DNA from: CAYRZL01 sp964428795 | GTDB taxonomy: Bacteria; Bacillota; Clostridia; Lachnospirales; Lachnospiraceae | Assembly (NCBI GenBank): GCA_964428795.1 | Contig: CAYRZL010000069.1 | Coordinates: 1 to 13,899, forward strand | Direction: 5' to 3' | Length of the DNA: 13,899 nucleotides | Shown here: positions 1 to 7,523 of the stretch, piece after piece | How the letters are laid out: each line of letters begins with the position of its first letter | Position numbering within the stretch: position 1 is the first letter of the stretch | The notes under the pieces: model-generated | What the model saw: the letters and a program-made list of their open reading frames with translations, nothing else | What the model was told of the DNA's origin: nothing | Database searches by the model: none | Program-made: the position numbers and the translations under genes

Positions 1-31
1 CAGGGGATGGTGTAGAACACATCATCCCCTG
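1..31 (-). terminator. Probable terminator stem-loop after the acyltransferase block
   Basis: Bases 1-9 and 23-31 form a perfect 9-bp inverted repeat (CAGGGGATG / CATCCCCTG). After one mismatch, a further 3 bp pair around a 5-base loop. It lies 84 bases past the stop of the MBOAT gene, where a terminator of the minus-strand operon is expected. Any U-tract would lie to the left of base 1, outside the window, so rho-independent termination cannot be confirmed. Read on the plus strand, the stem is not followed by a T-run. Bases 32-114 between stem and gene show nothing else I can support. Confidence 0.55.
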
Positions 32-114
32 TTATATGCGCAGAGCCGCGAGAGGGTCAATAGCTTTCTCATATCCGATCGCATTATGGGAAAAACTATT
101 GAGGAGAATGTCCG

Positions 115-1611
115 TCAGAACTGGAAGTAAATAAACTGGCTGGCATCATAACCCGGACCGTATACCCCGAAGATAAGTATGCCGAAAATCGCTCCATAAT
201 AAATCAGCCAACGCAGCCAGAGCCCCTGTCGGCATATCCAGTTAATCAGGCTGATCCCCTTATACTTACAAATATCTGCAAATAACAGGATAGCCAGGGA
301 GATGACGAGCACGTTTCTCGTAGCAGGCGTAAGCCCCATAGCGTTAAGGTTATCTCCCCAGGTAAACCAGTTGCCCTGTGCAAGCCCAAATATCTTTTTT
401 ATGATTACGAGAGCGCCGCGGAAAAAGGTTGCCCGGAAGAAAATCCAGCTGAAATCAACCATGCAGAAGGTTAATAGCATTTGAAGTCCCCGATGACTGT
501 CGGCAGTCTTGTCCACTTTGAACAGCTTCATTATTTTCTCACGGAAGGGCTTGAGCCATTCCCCTATAATCTGATATATGCCATTCAAACCACCCCAGAC
601 CACGTAATGCCAGCTTGCTCCATGCCACAGACCGCTGACCAGGAATACGACCATAAGGTTAAAATGCTTCCGAAGCTTTCCTTTTCTGTTTCCGCCTAAT
701 GGAATGTACAGGTAATCGCGGAACCAGGTGGACAGAGAGATGTGCCACCTGCGCCAGAAATCAGCCACAGATACGGCAAAATAAGGCGTATTGAAATTTT
801 CCATCAGGCGGAAGCCCATAACCCGGGCCGCTCCGATGGCAATGTTGGAGTAACTTCCAAAATCACAGTATATCTGGAATGCAAACAGGATAGTGGCAAT
901 CAGAAGCTGGAAGCCGGTCCGGTCTTCAAAATTGTTATAGACATTATCGACTGCGATTGCCAGATATTCTGCGAGAACCACTTTCTGAAAATATCCGTAC
1001 AGCATCAAAAGAAGTCCGCTTCGGATGCGGTTAAAGTCAAATGTATGCTTTTCACTGATCTGAGTCAGAAGATTTTTGGATCGTTCAATAGGCCCGGCCA
1101 CTAATTGCGGGAAAAATGAAACAAACAGGGCATATTTAAAGAAATTTTTCTCCGCATATATTTCTTTTCGGTACACATCTACTGTATAGCTAAGGGCCTG
1201 GAAAGTATAAAAAGAAATTCCCACCGGGAGAATCACATCCAGCGTCGGAAGCTGTATCTGTATATGCAGCAGTCCGAATAATCGTGTCGCGGTATTAGCT
1301 GCAAATCCATAATATTTAAAGAAAAACAAGATGGACAGATTACTTATGAAAGACAGCGCAACGTAGATTTTTTTCCTGACAGTGCGGCGTTTTTCATCAG
1401 TTATACGTTCGGCAGAATCAATCAGCAGGCCGGAGGCGTAGGTGAGAACCGTGGAGGTCAGCATCAAAAGCGCATATTCCGGGTTCCAGCACATATAAAA
1501 GAAATAACTGCATATCAGCAGAAAGAGATAACGCAGCCGATGAGGAATAATATAATAGCACATGCATACTGCCGGAAAGAATACGATAAATTTCAGAGAA
1601 TTAAATAACAT
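115..1611 (-). CDS. MBOAT-family membrane-bound O-acyltransferase with C-terminal acyl-shuttle motif
   Basis: A 498-residue polytopic membrane protein of the AlgI/DltB/PatA type. It moves an acyl group from a cytoplasmic donor across the membrane for transfer to an envelope glycan. The family core is visible at residues 284-308 (DFWRRWH, then the WFRDYLYIPLGGN segment). The catalytic histidine is H330 in SGLWHGASW, and H290 is a second conserved histidine. The last six residues are FIYFQF with Y495, matching the C-terminal hexapeptide whose tyrosine carries the acyl group to a partner serine transferase in MBOAT systems. A ribosome binding site (AAGGAG) lies 5 bases before the ATG. The SGNH gene just upstream is the obvious partner. 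No dltA or dltC is present in the window, so acetyl is a likelier cargo than D-alanine. The acceptor polymer is unknown; the glycerophosphate polymer of this locus is my inference. Confidence 0.93.
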   Translation of the reverse strand: MLFNSLKFIVFFPAVCMCYYIIPHRLRYLFLLICSYFFYMCWNPEYALLMLTSTVLTYASGLLIDSAERITDEKRRTVRKKIYVALSFISNLSILFFFKYYGFAANTATRLFGLLHIQIQLPTLDVILPVGISFYTFQALSYTVDVYRKEIYAEKNFFKYALFVSFFPQLVAGPIERSKNLLTQISEKHTFDFNRIRSGLLLMLYGYFQKVVLAEYLAIAVDNVYNNFEDRTGFQLLIATILFAFQIYCDFGSYSNIAIGAARVMGFRLMENFNTPYFAVSVADFWRRWHISLSTWFRDYLYIPLGGNRKGKLRKHFNLMVVFLVSGLWHGASWHYVVWGGLNGIYQIIGEWLKPFREKIMKLFKVDKTADSHRGLQMLLTFCMVDFSWIFFRATFFRGALVIIKKIFGLAQGNWFTWGDNLNAMGLTPATRNVLVISLAILLFADICKYKGISLINWICRQGLWLRWLIYYGAIFGILIFGVYGPGYDASQFIYFQF

Positions 1612-1663
1612 ATGAACTCCTTTTTACTCTATATTGAACTGAATCATACGCATTAACGTTATG

Positions 1664-1716
1664 GGCTGCTGGCAGATTCGGGAGATGTGTTTGCTTATTC
1701 CGGAATATGAGCAGCC
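1664..1716. repeat. Nested palindromes between the SGNH and MBOAT genes
   Basis: The 132-base gap between the two acyltransferase genes holds a 7-bp inverted repeat, GGCTGCT (1664-1670) and AGCAGCC (1710-1716). Inside it is a perfect 12-bp palindrome, TATTCCGGAATA (1696-1707). No T-run follows on the minus strand, so this is not a classical terminator. It could be an RNA processing or stabilising structure, or a protein-binding site. I see no convincing promoter for the MBOAT gene in this gap. Confidence 0.35.
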
Positions 1717-1743
1717 AATGTTGTGTGCAAGTATAAAAAACCG

Positions 1744-2850
1744 TCATTCGTCATCCACTCCGGAGTCTATGTCTCCGTCTAATGTCTGCAAATCTTGTAG
1801 ATACAGTAAATAATCATTTTCCCAGGAGGCATAAGACTCATCCTGGCGATGATCGCTGAGCTTATACTGCTCTGATACATAATCCCCAATACCGCGTGTG
1901 ATCTTGGTAGCGCCATAGGTATTCATGTGCTGCTCATCACGGAAATCTTTAGCCCAGTCAATCCCGGTTTCTTCCATTTTCTGAAAATAAAGAAATGGAA
2001 TTCCGCGCTCGTCCAGCCAGTCTTCCAGAGTATTATTGATTCCCTGCCTGTTATCGTACTTTTCCTCTGTAGTTGCATTGAACGGAGAGGCATAGAGGAC
2101 GAGAGAAATGTCCTTCTCTTCACATAACTCGGCTATTTTTTCAAAATAAGTGACCGCCGCTGTTCCCAGCTCAGTTCTGGCGTCTGTCATTCCCGGATCT
2201 GTGTTTTCCTGTACCGATACGCTCAATTTAGAGCCGTGCAGGTAAGGCCTGGTGTTAAAATCCTCATTTGCCAGTTCACTCCAGCGGGAATGGTATTTAA
2301 TAAAAGGAAGATAATACGTCAGCTTTTCAGAAAAACCGGCATCGCCGAAGAAATCTTCCACCATTTCAATTTTTGTAAGGCCAAGGCGCATCCCGTCAAA
2401 AGCCTGGCGCACGTACTGCTCGCCGCGATACAGGCTATCGTCACAGAATGTATATGTCTCTAAAAGTACAACTTTGGGAGATTGATAATTAAGAGCTTCC
2501 TTTAACAGATAATAAGAAGTAGGAACGGACTGGCCGTGGCTGCACATGGAATAAGCCGTAATTCCGTATTCTCCCCAGAGGACGTTGCAGTCAACGGAAG
2601 AGTAACCGTGGCTGCTGCCGAGAACAAGAAGATCAACCTCGTTCTCATCGAGAGAATAGAAGGAATGTACCATGTCAATTACGCCGCCTGTTTTTCTGCG
2701 GAATATCTCAGAAAGAGAGAAAAAGAGTATAATGCCAAAGATCAGAAAAGCCGCGATCTTTGCCAAAGAAAGTAATTTTCTCAGCGGGGGAGGCAGTAAA
2801 GCTCGATCAGCAACGCTGTCTGAAATAGAGATATTATCTTTTGGCTCCAT
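1744..2850 (-). CDS. Membrane-anchored SGNH (DltD/AlgX-like) acyltransferase, MBOAT partner
   Basis: A 368-residue protein with one N-terminal membrane segment (about residues 28-48) following a short cytoplasmic tail, which places the rest outside the membrane. A GSSH block (78-81) directly after a hydrophobic strand supplies the SGNH nucleophile serine. DEQH (305-308) supplies the Asp-x-x-His pair seen in DltD and AlgJ/AlgX-type enzymes. Known family members take the acyl group from the MBOAT protein and put it on a surface glycan. The C-terminal 40 residues are acidic and lack clear domain similarity. GGAGG lies 13 bases before the ATG, a rather long spacing, but no better start is visible. 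The gene is separated by 250 bases from chrA and has its own candidate promoter, so this pair may be a separate unit. Function as a pair with the next gene is well supported; the exact acyl group is not. Confidence 0.85.
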   Translation of the reverse strand: MEPKDNISISDSVADRALLPPPLRKLLSLAKIAAFLIFGIILFFSLSEIFRRKTGGVIDMVHSFYSLDENEVDLLVLGSSHGYSSVDCNVLWGEYGITAYSMCSHGQSVPTSYYLLKEALNYQSPKVVLLETYTFCDDSLYRGEQYVRQAFDGMRLGLTKIEMVEDFFGDAGFSEKLTYYLPFIKYHSRWSELANEDFNTRPYLHGSKLSVSVQENTDPGMTDARTELGTAAVTYFEKIAELCEEKDISLVLYASPFNATTEEKYDNRQGINNTLEDWLDERGIPFLYFQKMEETGIDWAKDFRDEQHMNTYGATKITRGIGDYVSEQYKLSDHRQDESYASWENDYLLYLQDLQTLDGDIDSGVDDE

Positions 2851-2896
2851 TTTTCTGGTACTTCCTCCATATATATTTGTTATCGCTGAACAATTC

Positions 2897-2997
2897 TACA
2901 CTCGTAAACGCTTGTATTTGCCAGCGTTAATATTTTTTTGCCGTGCGTTTACTCGTTATATAATTCACTTATGGCAAACTTTTTGTCAACGAGTGTA
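2897..2997. repeat. Cluster of inverted repeats upstream of the acyltransferase pair
   Basis: TACACTCGT (2897-2905) and ACGAGTGTA (2989-2997) form a perfect 9-bp inverted repeat. Inside it, GTAAACGC (2904-2911) and GCGTTTAC (2945-2952) form an 8-bp inverted repeat, and ACTCGT occurs directly repeated at 2900 and 2951. The right arm touches the -35 element of the candidate promoter and the inner repeats lie downstream of its start region, a layout that fits an operator array. No regulator gene is present in the window. Confidence 0.4.
2960..2989 (-). promoter_or_regulatory. Candidate sigma-A-like promoter for the SGNH-MBOAT pair
   Basis: On the minus strand a perfect TTGACA (2989-2984) is followed after 18 bases by AATTAT (2965-2960), matching four of six consensus -10 bases. 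It lies about 110 bases before the SGNH start codon. The rest of the 250-base intergenic stretch (2851-3100) is A/T rich. It contains no reading frame I would call a gene and no clear terminator for chrA. Confidence 0.5.
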
Positions 2998-3100
2998 TGC
3001 CGGATCATTTACAGCATTGGAGTTATTTTAACTTAATTCAGGCCAAAAAACAATAAGGAATTCTCAGGTTTTCAGAAAATGTTACCAAAACATGATTCTT

Positions 3101-4492
3101 TTAAGGGGAGGATTTCCGAAACAGCAGCCGCAGATTTCCCCCAACCAGAAGAATCGTGATAATGACGGTGATAACAGCCGGAGAGCCGCTGCTGTATTGT
3201 GGCCGGATGACGGACAGATACAACGACAGTGCTACGTTTAAAAGTAGTCCGGAAATGATTGGACGGATCAGCCGTTTCAATAAAACAAAAACCTGCAGGT
3301 TTTCATATTGTTCATAAATCGCCCATACAAGAGTATAGATAGCGCCGGAGGAAGCGATGCTGCAGGAAAATCCACTGACGGCCATACAGATGCCTTCACA
3401 GATTGAATGATTTGCCTCGTATCCCAGAGTATATCCGATACCCGTCAGTACCTTGCAAAGGATGGAGCCGGGCAACGCGTTAGCTACCGTTACGATATTT
3501 CCATAGAAGTCAGATCGGCTGATGATATTGTTGTCTACGAACAGCCCCTGGGCAATGGAAAGATACGCATCTCCTCCTCCGAAAGACATAACGGAGGAAA
3601 GAAAGCCCGTTCCAAGAAAAGAAAGTGTATTTGCAGTGCAAAGCATTGAGGGCAGTGAAAGGAGAAACACAAACAGAATCCAGCAAAGCAGCGCAGCCGC
3701 CGTCTGTTTCAGCGGGAATCTCTTTTGGCAGCCAGTCTCAGAAATGGCCTGAACAAGTCCTGCAGCGGACAGAAGCAGCATGATTCCCAGCAAAAGAGGC
3801 TTTAGCTGCTCAGGCAGCAAATGGGATTTTCCTACGCAGAGGAAATAACAGAGCGCTATTGCCAGAGCCGGCGCCAGCCGTTTCAGATTGCGCAGCTTAC
3901 CCTTTGTAAATAGAATCACAAAAAATGCAACGGTAAGAATCTGGACAGCCGAAATCGAAAAAACCGGAGTATTGGAAAGCCCCAGTATTTGATAGATGTT
4001 CTTCTCACCGGAGAGTGCAAAGACGGACAGAAGGAGAAAAAGATAAAATACTTTTTCCCGTCGGCTTCTGGCCTGTGTCACAGTCTCTGCAATGTAGCGG
4101 AGAAGCATCAGAAGAATAAGAACTGAGATCCCGGCAGATATGAAGCTGATCTGGCTGCGCAGATAGTCATTGATTCCGGAAAAGAGAACGAGCAGCAGCA
4201 GGGTAAGGGCTGCGCCGGGGAATGCCATAGCAATAGCTGCCGTCAGCATTCCGCGGCATCGGCCGGTTTCCAGACCGATGCCTGCCGCAATTTCCACCGG
4301 GAGCGCTCCGGGAGTGATGCTGGCAATCATAACATTTTTGTTGTATATATCCTCATCGATTGTGCCAGTGCGCTGTACGACTTCATTTTCAATCACAGGG
4401 ATCAGTGCTGTGCCGCCGCCGAAGCCGATGAGTCCGATTTTCAGCATAATACCTGTCAAAGCAGGCAGTTTCTTTTTCACGTTATTCTTCAT
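3101..4492 (-). CDS. CHR-family (ChrA-like) anion transporter, two-domain form
   Basis: A 463-residue integral membrane protein with two tandem CHR domains. The first carries GFGGGTALIP (23-32) and ITPGALP (59-65). The second carries SFGGGDAYL (302-310) and ANALPGSILCK (336-346). This is the normal architecture of long CHR transporters. ChrA members move chromate, a sulfate analogue, and a cyanobacterial member (SrpC) is tied to sulfur limitation. The ATG begins one base after the TGA of the sulfotransferase gene and lacks a good ribosome binding site, so the two are probably translationally coupled. From this placement in a PAPS/sulfotransferase operon I infer that it brings sulfate into the cell rather than exporting chromate. 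Family membership is firm; substrate and direction are inference. It is usually named by family only, so I give no symbol. Confidence 0.88.
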   Translation of the reverse strand: MKNNVKKKLPALTGIMLKIGLIGFGGGTALIPVIENEVVQRTGTIDEDIYNKNVMIASITPGALPVEIAAGIGLETGRCRGMLTAAIAMAFPGAALTLLLLVLFSGINDYLRSQISFISAGISVLILLMLLRYIAETVTQARSRREKVFYLFLLLSVFALSGEKNIYQILGLSNTPVFSISAVQILTVAFFVILFTKGKLRNLKRLAPALAIALCYFLCVGKSHLLPEQLKPLLLGIMLLLSAAGLVQAISETGCQKRFPLKQTAAALLCWILFVFLLSLPSMLCTANTLSFLGTGFLSSVMSFGGGDAYLSIAQGLFVDNNIISRSDFYGNIVTVANALPGSILCKVLTGIGYTLGYEANHSICEGICMAVSGFSCSIASSGAIYTLVWAIYEQYENLQVFVLLKRLIRPIISGLLLNVALSLYLSVIRPQYSSGSPAVITVIITILLVGGNLRLLFRKSSP

Positions 4493-4493
4493 T

Positions 4494-5612
4494 TCATTCT
4501 TTTTTCATAATATGGCGAGCTTTGCGTTTCAGGCGGAACCACAGAACGTCCTCACGAAGGTTTCTGATTTCCTGTTTCAGTTCTCTGATGCTTTGCTGCT
4601 GCTCGAGAATGACCTTTCCGTAGAGGCATATTGTATCCCGAAGCATGAGCTTATCATCGATAACAGGCTGCGGAAGCTCCTTGATTTCTTCATAAAAAAG
4701 GATACCGTCTTCCCGGCCGAGATATTCTTTTGCTACAAGGCTGTTTGACTTGGCGAATTGTTCCAGATAAGCTTTTTGCTCCTGTATTTCGAACCAGGAA
4801 AAACTGTCAGTACTGTTAGCAGCAGACAACTGATATTTTGGGATGCTGCGTGTCAATATTTTCTTTTCCTCTCTGGAACCGGGCAGTGTATTGATCAAAC
4901 GTCTCATCTCAAGGGTATTTCCTGCCAGAGATGTATTATATATTTTTTTCTCTGCTACAAAACCGTCATCCAGAGCAAGCCCGAAAATGTCCATAAAGTC
5001 CGAGAGCAGTGTTTTTTCTTTTCCGTGATACTGGCCTTTTTCATAAACGCGGATGATCAGGGCATCTTTTCCCCAGATACCTGACAGCATATTCATATAT
5101 GCATAAAAATCCATTGGATAGCCGATTTCCTTCAGAGAGGCGATGTATTCATGAAAAGAGAGACCAGAACCAGTCTTGACCTTCTGGGACCAGAAGGACT
5201 GGACCCACAAATCCTGCCGCCGCAAGTATACGATGATCCGAAGACTGATCTCCCGTTTGCTTAAGTCCTCTTTTAATCGGGGCCAGAAATCCGGACGGTT
5301 TTTGCTGCGTTTCCAGATGGCTTCATCTGTGAGAATGATTTTGTCATATTTTTGGGCAAGTTCGGCGACTTTGTTCAGCCCTTCCTCATATTCGTTACCG
5401 GGTCTGTCAGTATATTTCTGTTTATCCTGCGTGATGTAAGGGGCAACGAGAAAATACCCGTTTCTGTAAATGCCTATATTGGGATAACGGTAACCGAAAT
5501 CAGGAAAGCAAATACCGTGCCGCTGCAGGGCTTCCTGATTTTGAGCCATGAAATTCTGCAGGGCGGTGGTTCCGGTCTTCGGAATGCCGATGTGCAGGTA
5601 AAGCGTTGCCAT
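4494..5612 (-). CDS. PAPS-dependent sulfotransferase
   Basis: A 372-residue P-loop sulfotransferase. The 5'-phosphosulfate loop is HIGIPKTGTT at residues 7-16 (K12 is the expected catalytic lysine), right at the N-terminus. The 3'-phosphate-binding strand and helix are at about 126-141, with R131/R132 and S139. A later conserved-looking block, NTSLAGNTLEMRRLIN, spans 226-241. Residues about 337-357 form a predicted coiled coil, followed by a strongly basic tail (RLKRKARH, 360-367) that could hold the enzyme at the membrane or to a partner. It has no signal peptide or membrane segment, so it acts in the cytoplasm, where PAPS is made. AAGGAGG lies 6 bases before the ATG. It follows cysNC by 80 bases and is coupled to the CHR transporter. 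The acceptor is unknown; an intracellular polymer precursor or lipid-linked glycan is the simplest guess. Steroid or bile acid sulfonation, as by Bacteroides enzymes, is an alternative. Confidence 0.92.
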   Translation of the reverse strand: MATLYLHIGIPKTGTTALQNFMAQNQEALQRHGICFPDFGYRYPNIGIYRNGYFLVAPYITQDKQKYTDRPGNEYEEGLNKVAELAQKYDKIILTDEAIWKRSKNRPDFWPRLKEDLSKREISLRIIVYLRRQDLWVQSFWSQKVKTGSGLSFHEYIASLKEIGYPMDFYAYMNMLSGIWGKDALIIRVYEKGQYHGKEKTLLSDFMDIFGLALDDGFVAEKKIYNTSLAGNTLEMRRLINTLPGSREEKKILTRSIPKYQLSAANSTDSFSWFEIQEQKAYLEQFAKSNSLVAKEYLGREDGILFYEEIKELPQPVIDDKLMLRDTICLYGKVILEQQQSIRELKQEIRNLREDVLWFRLKRKARHIMKKE

Positions 5613-5692
5613 GGTGTTCCTCCTTATTTTTATCTGATATTTTTCTGGTGTAAAAAGAGCGGCGTCCGGATGAACGTTTATCGCAGTATATT

Positions 5693-7522
5693 TTATATTC
5701 CGCGTTTCTTCAGAAGCTTCATAATTGCGTCCACACAGTCCTCCAACGGTACTTTAGAGGTATCAATGGAAATATCCGGAATCTCCGGTATTTCGTAGGG
5801 ACTGGAAATACCCGTAAAATTGGAAATTTCTCCGGCTCTGGCCCGGCGGTACAATCCCTTGACATCCCGTTTTTCGCATTCTTCGAGAGATGTGCTGATG
5901 TATACTTCAAGAAAGCTGTTTTCTCCGATGGTTTCCCGGGCTGTTCTTCTGTCTCTGGCATAAGGAGAGATAAAGGATGTAATGACGATAAGCCCGGCAT
6001 CATTCATCAGCTTTGAGACCTCTGCAATCCGCCGGATATTTTCAATCCGGTCGGCTTCCTTGAAGCCAAGATTCCGGTTGAGCCCCATACGGATATTGTC
6101 CCCATCCAGGAGCATGGTATGTTTTCCCTGTGCCGCAAGGCGTTTCTCCAGGGCATTGGCAACGGCAGATTTTCCGGAACCGGAAAGCCCGGTCATCCAT
6201 ATAGTGACGGGCGTCTGCCCCTTCTGCTGCGCACGGAACTCTCGTGTAATATCAAGTTTCTGCCACGTCAGATTTTCACCTCTTCTGATGGACTGCATGA
6301 CGACTCCGCAGGCGGAAGTCATATTCGAGATACGGTCGATAAGGATCAGAGCCCCAAGCGCGTGATTATTGCGGAATCTGTCAAAAACAATCTTTTCCGA
6401 TACGGAGATATCACAGTCCGCAATTTCGTTCTTGTATGTTGTATCAGCAGGTATTTCATTTCCTGTGTTGATGTCAATCTTGCAATTGATGCTCATGACA
6501 ATGGCGGGAATTATTTTTGTTCCAAGCTTCAGAAAATAGTTTTTGCCGGCGACAAGGGGGGAATCATCCATCCAGAGAAGACGCACCGTAAAAAGACTTC
6601 CAACGAATGGCGCGGCATCCTTTACAAGAACACAGCCCCTGGATACATCCATTTCCCGGTCAAGGGAGATAGTCACAGCATGGCCTGCTTCGGAAGCTTC
6701 CGTGTCCTTCCCGGCGTCAATAATCCTGCTTACGAGTGCTTTTTCGTGAGAGGGCAGAGCTGTGATCTCATCTCCGAGCCTGACCTGCCCTGATTCAATC
6801 TGTCCCTGAAACCCCCGGAAGGTATGATCTGGGCGGCATACCCGCTGTACCGGCATGGTAAAGCCGTCCGGCGCCTCCGCAAGCTTCAGATCAATATTTT
6901 CCAGACAGGTAAGGAGAGATTCTCCTCTATACCAGAGCATATGGCGGGAGCTTTCTGTGATATTATCCCCTTCTGTGGCGGATACAGGAAGAATCCGGAG
7001 AGATTTGTACTCGTACTCTGCCATCATCCGTTTGATGGCACGGCATATCCTATCAAAGCGGGTCTCGTCGTAGCCGATCAGATCCATTTTGTTGACAGCA
7101 AAGACAAAATATTCAATTCCCATCAGAGAACAGATGCGGGTGTGCCTTCGGGTCTGCACCAGGATCCCCTTAGTGGCATCGACAAGAATGACAGCCAGAT
7201 CCGCAAAGGAAGCCCCAACCGCCATATTCCGGGTGTATTCCTCATGTCCGGGCGTATCAGCAACAATGAAAGAGCGTTTTTTCGTCGTAAAGTACCGGTA
7301 AGCCACATCGATGGTGATCCCCTGCTCGCGCTCTGCTGTCAGACCGTCTAAAAGAAGAGAGTAGTCGATCGCCCCGCCGCGGGAGCCTACCCTGCTGTCC
7401 AGCTCAAGCGCCTGCTTCTGGTCTGTGAAAAGCAGCTTTGCGTCATAGAGCATATGTCCGATCAGGGTTGATTTCCCGTCGTCCACGCTCCCGCATGTGA
7501 TGAACTTAAGAAGGCTGTCCAT
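5693..7522 (-). CDS. cysNC: Sulfate adenylyltransferase large subunit fused to APS kinase (CysN-CysC, NodQ-like)
   Basis: A 609-residue bifunctional enzyme of PAPS synthesis. The N-terminal part is the GTPase subunit of ATP sulfurylase: P-loop GSVDDGKS (11-18), DTPGHE (89-94), NKMD (144-147), SATEGDN (181-187), then EF-Tu-like beta-barrel domains to about 415. From about 435 comes APS kinase: P-loop GLSGSGKS (445-452), LDGDNIR (472-478), LNRNLGF (481-487), and FISPY (517-521) around the active-site serine. It makes APS with CysD, using GTP hydrolysis, then phosphorylates APS to PAPS. The frame is open further upstream, but I start at 7522: AGGAGGG lies 11 bases before it, only one base separates it from the cysD stop, and residues from MDSLLKF match the family start. 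The length fits known CysN-C fusions such as NodQ. It is noticeably richer in GC than block 1. Confidence 0.95.
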   Translation of the reverse strand: MDSLLKFITCGSVDDGKSTLIGHMLYDAKLLFTDQKQALELDSRVGSRGGAIDYSLLLDGLTAEREQGITIDVAYRYFTTKKRSFIVADTPGHEEYTRNMAVGASFADLAVILVDATKGILVQTRRHTRICSLMGIEYFVFAVNKMDLIGYDETRFDRICRAIKRMMAEYEYKSLRILPVSATEGDNITESSRHMLWYRGESLLTCLENIDLKLAEAPDGFTMPVQRVCRPDHTFRGFQGQIESGQVRLGDEITALPSHEKALVSRIIDAGKDTEASEAGHAVTISLDREMDVSRGCVLVKDAAPFVGSLFTVRLLWMDDSPLVAGKNYFLKLGTKIIPAIVMSINCKIDINTGNEIPADTTYKNEIADCDISVSEKIVFDRFRNNHALGALILIDRISNMTSACGVVMQSIRRGENLTWQKLDITREFRAQQKGQTPVTIWMTGLSGSGKSAVANALEKRLAAQGKHTMLLDGDNIRMGLNRNLGFKEADRIENIRRIAEVSKLMNDAGLIVITSFISPYARDRRTARETIGENSFLEVYISTSLEECEKRDVKGLYRRARAGEISNFTGISSPYEIPEIPDISIDTSKVPLEDCVDAIMKLLKKRGI

Positions 7523-7523
7523 A

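Noticed and set aside
109..135. GAGGAG followed by ATG on the plus strand
   Set aside because: Looks like a ribosome binding site and start, but the frame stops after eight codons and lies over the end of the MBOAT gene.
115..2850. A dlt (D-alanylation) operon
   Set aside because: No D-alanine ligase (dltA) or carrier protein (dltC) gene is visible, and the acyl-shuttle motif is on the MBOAT instead of a DltX microprotein. A general O-acylation pair fits better.
3101..4492. Chromate resistance determinant
   Set aside because: No ChrB or other metal-resistance gene is nearby, and the gene is coupled to a sulfotransferase. Family name kept, resistance role not claimed.
4170..4748. 192-codon open frame on the plus strand
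   Set aside because: It runs antisense across the start of the CHR gene and the end of the sulfotransferase gene, both of which have clear family motifs. Its protein has no recognisable domain and low-complexity composition.
6119..6793. 224-codon open frame on the plus strand
   Set aside because: It is antisense to the well-supported cysNC gene, with no recognisable motif; a shadow of the real gene.
5693..7522. Translation elongation factor (EF-Tu/EF-1A-like) for the GTPase part
   Set aside because: The CysD partner lies one base upstream and an APS kinase domain is fused at the C-terminus, which identifies CysN-CysC.
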